Positions 8,326-16,126 of a stretch of DNA of 34,440 nt are shown piece after piece; positions within the stretch are counted from its first letter, which is position 1; every line of letters starts with the position of its first letter. The stretch covers positions 1-34,440 of the forward strand of contig DKTR01000014.1 in assembly GCA_002473385.1 (NCBI GenBank), in the 5' to 3' direction. The notes below the pieces were generated by a model. It made no database searches. It saw only the letters and a list, made by a program, of their open reading frames with translations, and was not told the origin of the DNA. The DNA is from Lachnospiraceae bacterium UBA7225 (lineage in GTDB: Bacteria > Bacillota > Clostridia > Lachnospirales > Lachnospiraceae). The position numbers and the translations under genes are program-made.

Positions 8326-9132
8326 TTGAAAAAACAGGAATTACTGATTAAAGAAGTCTGGCAAAGCCGCAGGCTGATCGCCTCTCTTGCCAGAAATGAC
8401 TTTAAAAAGCGGTATGCAGGCTCTTATCTGGGAACTATCTGGGCGTTTATCCAGCCGATCGTCACGGTCTGTGTCTACTGGTTTGTATTCGGACTGGCGC
8501 TGCGCGATGGAGCACAGCGCAGTGTACCGTTTGTACTCTGGCTGATGGCCGGTCTGGTGCCATGGTTCTTTTTCCAGGAGGGACTGACGGGCGGCACGAA
8601 TGCACTTCTGGAATACAATTATCTGGTAAAAAAAGTGGTGTTTAATATTCGGATACTGCCGCTTGTGAAGGTGCTGTCGGCAGTATTTGTTCATTTGTTT
8701 TTTGTGCTGGTGGTGATTTTGATTTACCTTTTTATGGGATATCCGCCTACACTGTATACGCTGCAGATTGTGTACTACAGCTTCAGCCTGTTTATGCTGA
8801 CGCTTGCGCTCACTTATTTTACCAGCTCTGTGGTGGTGTTTTTCCGCGATCTTGGGCAGATCATCAACATTGCACTGCAGGTCGGAGTGTGGGCGACACC
8901 GATCATGTGGGCGTTTAAGGATCTTGGACTGACGGGCATTATCGTGAAAATATTTAAGCTGAATCCGGTTCTTTACATTGTGCAGGGATTCCGGGATTCC
9001 CTGATTGATCATGTCGGATTCTGGCAGCATCCGCTGCTGACAGCCTATTTCTGGCTGTTTACACTGGCAGTATTTTTCTTTGGAACGAAGCTGTTCCGAA
9101 AGCTGCAGATTCATTTTGCGGATGTGCTGTGA
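8326..9132 (+). CDS. wzm: Polysaccharide ABC exporter permease, Wzm/TagG type
   Basis: Membrane subunit of an ABC-2 exporter for a polyprenyl-linked polysaccharide or teichoic-acid-like polymer. It is 268 residues with six predicted membrane segments. The amphipathic N-terminal segment RNDFKKRYAGSYLGTIWAF and the following QPIVTVCVYWFVFG are hallmarks of the Wzm/TagG/RfbD-like family. The start is TTG 8326, supported by GGGAG at 8314-8318 and by the start of homology. It partners with the ATPase encoded next. The pathway it implies is synthesis in the cytoplasm followed by export of the finished chain, which fits the absence of a Wzy-like polymerase or Wzx-like flippase in the window. Confidence 0.93.
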   Translation: MKKQELLIKEVWQSRRLIASLARNDFKKRYAGSYLGTIWAFIQPIVTVCVYWFVFGLALRDGAQRSVPFVLWLMAGLVPWFFFQEGLTGGTNALLEYNYLVKKVVFNIRILPLVKVLSAVFVHLFFVLVVILIYLFMGYPPTLYTLQIVYYSFSLFMLTLALTYFTSSVVVFFRDLGQIINIALQVGVWATPIMWAFKDLGLTGIIVKIFKLNPVLYIVQGFRDSLIDHVGFWQHPLLTAYFWLFTLAVFFFGTKLFRKLQIHFADVL

Positions 9133-9224
9133 GAAGCTTCTAAAGATACATTGGTCGCAGCGGCGCGGTGCTGTTTTGCGGTGATGTTCTGAGAAGGAGA
9201 GGGAATACGGAAAGGAACAGGCGA

Positions 9225-10487
9225 ATGAGTGAATTTGCGATTCAGGTGAAAGACCTGACGAAAATATATAAATTATACAAAAAGCCCTCGGATCGCCTCA
9301 GGGAAGTACTTGGTTTCAGGGTAAATGCGCAGGATCATTATGCGCTGCAAAATGTCAGCTTTGAGGTAAAGCGCGGCGAGACTGTAGGTATTATTGGAAC
9401 GAACGGTTCCGGAAAATCAACGATATTGAAAATTATTACCGGAGTATTAAGTCCTACGCGGGGTGAGGTGAAGGTGGAGGGCAGGATTTCTGCGCTGCTG
9501 GAGCTCGGAGCGGGGTTCAATATGGAATATTCCGGTATTGAAAATATTTATCTGAATGGTACTATGATGGGCTTTTCGAAGGAAGAAATCGACGCGAAGC
9601 TGCAGGATATCCTGGAGTTTGCGGATATTGGTGATTTTGTCTATCAGCCGGTAAAGTCTTATTCCAGCGGTATGTTTGTACGGCTGGCATTTGCCGTTGC
9701 AATCAACATTGATCCTGAGATTCTGATCGTAGATGAAGCGCTTTCTGTGGGGGATGTTTTCTTCCAGGCGAAGTGCTACCGGAAATTTGAGGAATTTAAA
9801 GAACAGGGACGCACTATTTTGTTTGTGAGTCACGATCTGAGCAGTATCGGGAAATATTGTGATCATGTAGTGCTCTTAAATAAGGGAAGTAAGCTTGCAG
9901 AGGGCGGCGCCAAGGAAATGGTGAATCTGTACCGGCGTGTGCTGGTGAATCAGACGGAGGATCAGATGCAGCAGCCGGGAACGCCGGAGAAGACATTGGA
10001 GAAGAAGCCTCAGAAGGAGTATCTGCATCTGAATCCGGAGGTGCTGGAGTATGGAAACGGTATTGCCTCGATTGTCGATTTTTGTGTTTATGACCATGAG
10101 GGCAGGGCGAGCGGTACTATTGAGAAGGGCGAGGAGTTCCAGGTGATGATGAAGGTTCATTACCAGGGCGATGTCTCAGAGCCGGTTTATGCGTTTACCA
10201 TTAAAGATCTGAAGGGAACGGAGATTACCGGGACAAACACAATGTACGAGAAAATACCGGTACAGCCGCAGAAGAGCGGCGATGAGCAGACGATTACATT
10301 TACCCAGAAGATGCCGCTGGAGGCAGGGGAATATATGCTCTGTCTGGGCTGCACGGGATATTATAAGGGAGATTTTACTGTTTTTCACAGGCTGTATGAT
10401 GTGTGCAGTCTTACGGTAATTACGGATAAAAAAGCGGTCGGTTATTTTGACCTGTTTTCTGATGTGACGGTGATATCGGAAAGCTGA
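9225..10487 (+). CDS. wzt: Polysaccharide ABC exporter ATPase with C-terminal Wzt-like domain
   Basis: Cytoplasmic ATPase of the Wzm/Wzt exporter, 420 residues. The nucleotide-binding domain has Walker A GTNGSGKST (58-66), the ABC signature YSSGM (146-150), Walker B ILIVDEAL (166-173) and the switch His H203. After a Gln/Glu/Lys-rich linker (about 243-266) comes a β-rich domain (about 270-415) with YGNGIASI and the end VGYFDLFSDV, resembling the carbohydrate-binding Wzt C-terminal domain of E. coli O8/O9a. In those systems it recognises the capped chain end. ATG 9225 is preceded by AAAGGAA (9211-9217); the frame extends upstream to 9168 without homology. The giant protein encoded next is the likely source of a cap. 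Confidence 0.94.
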   Translation: MSEFAIQVKDLTKIYKLYKKPSDRLREVLGFRVNAQDHYALQNVSFEVKRGETVGIIGTNGSGKSTILKIITGVLSPTRGEVKVEGRISALLELGAGFNMEYSGIENIYLNGTMMGFSKEEIDAKLQDILEFADIGDFVYQPVKSYSSGMFVRLAFAVAINIDPEILIVDEALSVGDVFFQAKCYRKFEEFKEQGRTILFVSHDLSSIGKYCDHVVLLNKGSKLAEGGAKEMVNLYRRVLVNQTEDQMQQPGTPEKTLEKKPQKEYLHLNPEVLEYGNGIASIVDFCVYDHEGRASGTIEKGEEFQVMMKVHYQGDVSEPVYAFTIKDLKGTEITGTNTMYEKIPVQPQKSGDEQTITFTQKMPLEAGEYMLCLGCTGYYKGDFTVFHRLYDVCSLTVITDKKAVGYFDLFSDVTVISES

Positions 10488-10525
10488 CGGCGCAGCGAAA
10501 AAGCAAAATTTGCGGGGGATTTTTT

Positions 10526-13500
10526 ATGGCAGAGTTTAATTTAACATATTATAAGGACAAGGACCGGTATTCGGACGGAAACGTTGAAGATGTCATGCTG
10601 GATATGGCGGAGCGGGGAATCTCCTACGATGAGCTTCCGCAGGAGGAGGTCAGTTTCCCGATCATCTATCATTTTTCTGCAATGCGCGAAAATATTCTGA
10701 ACTGGTATCCGTTTAAGGAGGGCGCCAGTGTTCTGGATATCGGGGCCGGATGCGGAGCAATTACCGGACTGCTGTGCCGCAGGGCGGCAAGGGTAGTAGT
10801 TGCCGAACTGTCGAAGCGGCGTGCTTCCATTAATTATGCGCGTCATAAAGAATACGATAATCTCTGTATCATGGTAGGAAATTTAAATGATATGGAGTTT
10901 GAGGAAAAGTTTGACTACATTGTTTTAAACGGTGTTTTTGAGTATGCCATGAGCTTTACGGATGGGGATACGCCGTATGAGACCTTCCTGCAGAATATGG
11001 GACGTTTTCTGAAGGAGGACGGACGTTTCCTGATTGCCATTGAAAACCGTCTCGGATTAAAATACTTTGCGGGGGCACCGGAGGATCATACGGACCGTTA
11101 TTTTGTAGGTCTGGAGAATTATCCGGGTGTGGATAATGTGCGCACTTTCAGCAAAAAAGAGCTGAAGGAACTGCTAAAGAAGAGCGGATTTCCCAGCGCA
11201 AAATTTTATTACCCGTACCCGGATTATAAATTTCCAAGGGAAATTTTTACCGATGAGACGCTGGCAGCAAATGGTTTCGGCAAGCCGTACCGTTCGCTCG
11301 ATGGCAAGCGCATTTTGCTGTTTAACGAGAGCGAGGCGGCGCATTCACTGGCGGCAGAGGGGGTAGCGGATATTTTTGCCAATTCTTTTCTGGTGGAAGC
11401 CGGAAGAGCAAAGCAGGAGCAGCAGGAGGAGATCCTGTATGTGAAAAGCAACAGTGAGCGCCGGAAGGAATTTCAGATTCTTACGAAGATTATCCGTAAG
11501 GATGGTGAAAAGATTATCCGTAAGGAGCCGCTGTGCGCGGCAGCGGAACCGTTTGTCCGTCAGATTATCGCAAACGGAGCGGTGCCTTATGGCACGGATT
11601 ATGTAAATCTGCCTGCAGAAGCGGTGGACGGAGCGCTGGAATATGCGTTTGTCGAGGGGCAGACTATGTTTGATCAGATTCAGATGCTCACAGACCATGG
11701 CGACACGGAAGGAATTGTGCAGCTCCTTCGGGAATTTTATGAGACATGCTTTGTAAATAAATACGACGCCCGGGGGTATGCGGATGAGAAATTCCTTGAG
11801 CTGTTTGGAAGCGGCGGCAGGAAGGAAAGCTGTGCCTGCGTGCGTCCGGCAAATCTGGACCTTATCTGTGATAATGTTTATCTGGAAAAGGACCGGAAGC
11901 TGGTAATCGACTACGAATGGATTTTTGACACGGCAGTTCCGGTAGACTTTATAATGTGGCGGCTGCTGAATGATCTGTATACGAAGCTTCCGCAGCTGCG
12001 CGGGCTGTTTATCAGAAGGTCTCTGATGGATATTTTTGGCATCAGCAGAGAGGACGAGGAGCTCTACAAGAGGTGGTCGTCTTATTTTGTACATTGTTAT
12101 GTCGGTGCGGATTCTCTGGATAAGTATGCGCAGCCGGAGATTCCCTTCCGCCTGGAGCAGGTCTATCAGTATTACAACCGGGAGAGTCAGGCAGAGTGCA
12201 AGCTTTATTATGATACCGGGAAGGGCTTTAATGAAGATGAGATTCTGCCGCAGCCGCTGATGCTGAAAAATAATCGTTTCCGTATTGCTTTTGATTTAAG
12301 AGAGATTAAGGGGATTAAAAAGCTTCGCTGGGATCCGATGGAGGAGAGCTGCTGGTGTGTCATAGACCGTGTGCAGTGTAACTGTGGCGTCCGCTTGAAG
12401 CCGCTTGGTGACTTCCGGCAGGAGGATAATTACGTTATTTTTATGCAGAATGATCCAGGATTTGCCGTGGAGGTTTTTGACGCGGATGAGGTGGAGACAC
12501 TGGTTATAGAGGGAAGATGCGCCCGTCTGAGTGGACAGCAGCCTCCGGAACCGGTGCGGGTATGCACACCTGCACAGAAGGTCGCCGGCAGTATGATCAG
12601 AAAGCTGCCTGCAAAACGCAGACCGGCAGGCGGAAGTATGCCTGCGCTGCATGCGTCAAAGCTGCGGCCGGATATTGTCAGAAATCAGCTTAAAAAGGTA
12701 AAGCGGATAGCGCATAAGATTCCGGGTCTGCAAAAGACATCCGGTCATGTGGACCGGTTTGTGTGCGAGAAACAGGTGCTCAGTATGGGCGGCTGGGTGT
12801 TCGACCACCGCTATAAGATGCGAAACCCGCGGATTGTGTATTACGATCAGCAGAAAAAGGCGGCGGAGCGTCCCTTCCGTATGGTGTACCGCTATGATGT
12901 TGCCGCAGCCCTGCAGAATCCGGAGGCATCCTTAAGCGGTTTTGAAGTAAAGGTCCGCATTTTATCTCCGCGGGATATCCGTATATTTATGGAGTACGAT
13001 ACACCGGATGGCGTTAAGCGTTATCCGCTTGGTGTGGTGAGAGGAAACAGGTCGCTGCCGGCGGATAGTCAGGTGGAGATTGCGGAGATTACAGATGCAG
13101 AGCAGCTTGGCGACCTGCAGTTTCTGAGGGAAAAGAAGCTGACAGAAACCTTTAAAATCCCGGAAAAGGTAAAAGAAACCATGGTGGATATTATCATTCC
13201 GGTCTATAATGGCTATGATTATCTGGATGTGCTGTTTAAAAGTCTGCGCAGGACAGAAATGCCCTACCGGCTGCTGATCGTGAATGACTGCAGTCCGGAT
13301 GAGCGTGTGCTGCCGTATCTGGAGCAGTATGCAGAAAATCACCCGGAGACGGTGCTGATCAATAATGAAAAGAATGTCGGTTTCGTGCGCTCGGTAAACC
13401 GTGCTCTGAAGCGCGCAGAGCATCATGTGGTGCTGCTGAATACGGATGTGGAGGTTCCTGCGTACTGGCTGGAGCGGCTGATGCTTCCGATCATCTGCGA

Positions 13501-16123
13501 TAAGAAGGTGGCGACGACAACGCCGTTTACCAATAGCGGAACCATCTGCAGCTTCCCGAAATTCTGCGAAAATAACGATTTATTTGAGAATATGCCGCTC
13601 TGGCAGATCGATCAGGTATTTTCGCAGATTGCCCCGTCCTATCCGGTAATGCCGACGGGCGTAGGCTTCTGCATGGGCATGAATTTCAATGTGATTAAGA
13701 AAATTGGTTTTCTGGATGCCAAGACTTTTGGTAAGGGGTATGGCGAGGAAAACGACTGGTGCCGGCGGGCGGCGGAGGCAGGGTATCGCAATGTGCAGGC
13801 GGATAATCTGTTTGTGTATCACAAGCATGGCGGAAGCTTTTTGTCAGAAGAGAAAAAAGCACTGCTGGAACACAATTCGAAGGCGCTGCTTAAAAAGCAC
13901 CCGGATTATGATCAGGTGGTGGCTTCCTACTGCGGCAGGGATCCGATGGCGAAAACGCGCCGTCTTGCCATGCTGAAACTGCTGAATCTGAATATTGACG
14001 CAAAAACCATCGTCGCTTTCGACCACAACCTGGGCGGCGGGGCGACCGCCTATCTGGAGATGAGGCGCAGGGAGGCGCTGCGGACCGGATGCTGTTTTAT
14101 TATTGTGCGCTTTACGGGTATGTATCTGGTGGAATATAGTTATAAGCAGTATCAGATCCAGATCGTTTCGGAAAACCGGGAGGATGTCTGGACAGTGACC
14201 GGCAGAGCGGATGAAATCTGGATCAACGAACTGGTGACGGTGCCGAAGCTGTATGACTTAATGGAGGAGCTGCTGCGGATAAAGGAGCGGCACGGCGCGA
14301 AAATGCGCATGCTGTTCCACGACTACTATGCAATCTGCCCGGCAATCAATCTGGTTGATGAGACGGGAGCATACTGCAAAGCCGCCGGAGCAGAACGCTG
14401 CAATGCCTGTCTGGCAAAGCATGAGCAGAATGCTTATCTGGAATATGAGAGTGCGGACAAATGGCGTGCGAACTGGGAGCACTTTCTGCGGGGCTGTGAT
14501 GAAGTGCGGGTATTTTCCGATGCTTCGCGGAAATTGTTAGACAAAGTATATCCGGGGCTGGATAATGTCCGGCTGGTGCCGCACAAGCCGCACACTATGC
14601 TGCCGCTGCACAAGACGGGAAAAACGGAGAAGACCCTGAATATCGGCTTTGTGGGAGCGCTGGATTACAAAAAAGGACTGCAGGTAGTGCAGTGTCTGGC
14701 AGCGGAGATCAAGAGGCAGAAATGTGATATCCGTCTCTGTCTTCTTGGCTATACCGGTGACGAGGGCAAACACAAGATCTTTAAGGAGACCGGGAGATAT
14801 CAGCGCGGGCAGCTGCCGCGTCTGGTGCTGGAAAACGATATTGATCTCTTTTTTATCCCGGCTGTATGGCCGGAAACCTTCTCCTACACGACGGCGGAGA
14901 TTATGGCGATGAATATGCCGCTGGCGGTGTTTGATATTGGCGCGCCGGCGGAGCGCGTGAAGGATTATGCGCGCGGAGAAGTGCTTCCGCTGGGGATTTC
15001 TGCGGCGGAGATTCTGGAGCGGCTAAAGGCGTTCGCAGAGCGCTGCGGTATTGACAGGCAGCCTGTGAGATGCCAAAAAGTATTGTTTGTGACGGAGCAG
15101 GAACCGGATGCTGTCCGTTACCGGGTAGAGCATTTCCGTGAGCAGCTTGCTATTGCCGGATATGCATCGGATTGTCTGGATCCGGAGAAGGCGTTGAAGG
15201 TAAGCCTGAAGGGCTATTGCAGCGTGGTGCTGTACCGGCTGACGGATACGGCATTTGTGGAAAAGCTCTCCGGGCAGGCACACAGCCTTTCGCTTCCGGT
15301 ATATTATGATATCGATGAGCTGTCGTTTGCTTATGACAGAGTTTCGGGAACGGAATTTTTGCAGAAAAGAGAAGCACAGGATTTCCGGGAGACGGCGCAG
15401 CGGATACACCGGTGTATGGAGCTTTGTGATGGCTTCCTTACGCCGACGGAGGCACTGGCAGAGGAAATCCGCGCAGAGTTTCCGGAAAAATCTGCTACGG
15501 TACGCAGAAACGTGTGCAGCATGGAGATGCAGATTCTGTCTATAGATGCCTGTGAAAGCCGTGCAGAGAAGGGAGAGACTGTCCGCATCGGTTATTTCAG
15601 TGATCCGGATACCCAGGGCAGGGAATTTGCCGTCGTGGAGAAGCTGCTGGCGGAAATGATGCAGAAATATCCGCAGGTGCATCTGGTGTTGTGCGGTGTA
15701 TCCGGCACGGCGCGCCTTGACGGCTATCAGGAGCGCATTACGAAGCTGCCATTTGCGGACTGGCGGAAACTGCCGGAGGCGGTCGCAAATACCGATATTT
15801 GCCTGATGCCGCTGCCGGATACCCGTTACTATGCGTGCAGACCGGAAAACAGATGGATGGAGGCGGCTCTGGTGAAGGTGCCGGTGATCCTCAGTGCAAA
15901 CGAAGAGATGCGCCGCGTCATCCGGGACGGAGAAAACGGCATACTGTGTGCGGATGAGCAGCAGTGGCGCGAGGGGCTTACCCGTCTGATTGAGGACGGG
16001 CAGCTGCGCAGACAGATTGCTGAGAATGCGCACTGCACAGTGCTGGAGGACTGCACAACGGACGGAACCGGAAAGGCGGCGATGAAGCTTGTTCTTGGCG
16101 GAAAAAGAATGCGACAGGAGTAA
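10526..16123 (+). CDS. Five-domain methyltransferase / kinase-like / GT2 / GT4 / GT4-like protein
   Basis: A 1865-residue soluble-looking protein. Residues ~40-270 form a class I SAM methyltransferase (VLDIGAGCGAITG at 69-81, IVLNGVFEY at 132-140). Residues ~300-530 resemble an aminoglycoside-phosphotransferase-type kinase fold: NLDLICDN at 443-450 aligns with HGDxxxxN and keeps the catalytic Asp and Asn, and IDYEW at 461-465 supplies the second metal Asp. Residues ~585-670 and ~745-845 look like β-sandwich modules. A GT2 domain spans ~887-1140 (IPVYNG, NTDV at 972-975, GEENDWCRR at 1073-1081). A GT4 domain spans ~1160-1500 (GFVGALDYKKG, PETFSYTTAE at 1449-1458). A GT4-like domain spans ~1515-1855 (MPLPDTRYYACRPE, 1761-1774). 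It follows wzt by 38 bases. It may extend and cap the chain; donor sugars are unknown. Confidence 0.85.
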   Translation: MAEFNLTYYKDKDRYSDGNVEDVMLDMAERGISYDELPQEEVSFPIIYHFSAMRENILNWYPFKEGASVLDIGAGCGAITGLLCRRAARVVVAELSKRRASINYARHKEYDNLCIMVGNLNDMEFEEKFDYIVLNGVFEYAMSFTDGDTPYETFLQNMGRFLKEDGRFLIAIENRLGLKYFAGAPEDHTDRYFVGLENYPGVDNVRTFSKKELKELLKKSGFPSAKFYYPYPDYKFPREIFTDETLAANGFGKPYRSLDGKRILLFNESEAAHSLAAEGVADIFANSFLVEAGRAKQEQQEEILYVKSNSERRKEFQILTKIIRKDGEKIIRKEPLCAAAEPFVRQIIANGAVPYGTDYVNLPAEAVDGALEYAFVEGQTMFDQIQMLTDHGDTEGIVQLLREFYETCFVNKYDARGYADEKFLELFGSGGRKESCACVRPANLDLICDNVYLEKDRKLVIDYEWIFDTAVPVDFIMWRLLNDLYTKLPQLRGLFIRRSLMDIFGISREDEELYKRWSSYFVHCYVGADSLDKYAQPEIPFRLEQVYQYYNRESQAECKLYYDTGKGFNEDEILPQPLMLKNNRFRIAFDLREIKGIKKLRWDPMEESCWCVIDRVQCNCGVRLKPLGDFRQEDNYVIFMQNDPGFAVEVFDADEVETLVIEGRCARLSGQQPPEPVRVCTPAQKVAGSMIRKLPAKRRPAGGSMPALHASKLRPDIVRNQLKKVKRIAHKIPGLQKTSGHVDRFVCEKQVLSMGGWVFDHRYKMRNPRIVYYDQQKKAAERPFRMVYRYDVAAALQNPEASLSGFEVKVRILSPRDIRIFMEYDTPDGVKRYPLGVVRGNRSLPADSQVEIAEITDAEQLGDLQFLREKKLTETFKIPEKVKETMVDIIIPVYNGYDYLDVLFKSLRRTEMPYRLLIVNDCSPDERVLPYLEQYAENHPETVLINNEKNVGFVRSVNRALKRAEHHVVLLNTDVEVPAYWLERLMLPIICDKKVATTTPFTNSGTICSFPKFCENNDLFENMPLWQIDQVFSQIAPSYPVMPTGVGFCMGMNFNVIKKIGFLDAKTFGKGYGEENDWCRRAAEAGYRNVQADNLFVYHKHGGSFLSEEKKALLEHNSKALLKKHPDYDQVVASYCGRDPMAKTRRLAMLKLLNLNIDAKTIVAFDHNLGGGATAYLEMRRREALRTGCCFIIVRFTGMYLVEYSYKQYQIQIVSENREDVWTVTGRADEIWINELVTVPKLYDLMEELLRIKERHGAKMRMLFHDYYAICPAINLVDETGAYCKAAGAERCNACLAKHEQNAYLEYESADKWRANWEHFLRGCDEVRVFSDASRKLLDKVYPGLDNVRLVPHKPHTMLPLHKTGKTEKTLNIGFVGALDYKKGLQVVQCLAAEIKRQKCDIRLCLLGYTGDEGKHKIFKETGRYQRGQLPRLVLENDIDLFFIPAVWPETFSYTTAEIMAMNMPLAVFDIGAPAERVKDYARGEVLPLGISAAEILERLKAFAERCGIDRQPVRCQKVLFVTEQEPDAVRYRVEHFREQLAIAGYASDCLDPEKALKVSLKGYCSVVLYRLTDTAFVEKLSGQAHSLSLPVYYDIDELSFAYDRVSGTEFLQKREAQDFRETAQRIHRCMELCDGFLTPTEALAEEIRAEFPEKSATVRRNVCSMEMQILSIDACESRAEKGETVRIGYFSDPDTQGREFAVVEKLLAEMMQKYPQVHLVLCGVSGTARLDGYQERITKLPFADWRKLPEAVANTDICLMPLPDTRYYACRPENRWMEAALVKVPVILSANEEMRRVIRDGENGILCADEQQWREGLTRLIEDGQLRRQIAENAHCTVLEDCTTDGTGKAAMKLVLGGKRMRQE

Positions 16124-16126
16124 ATT

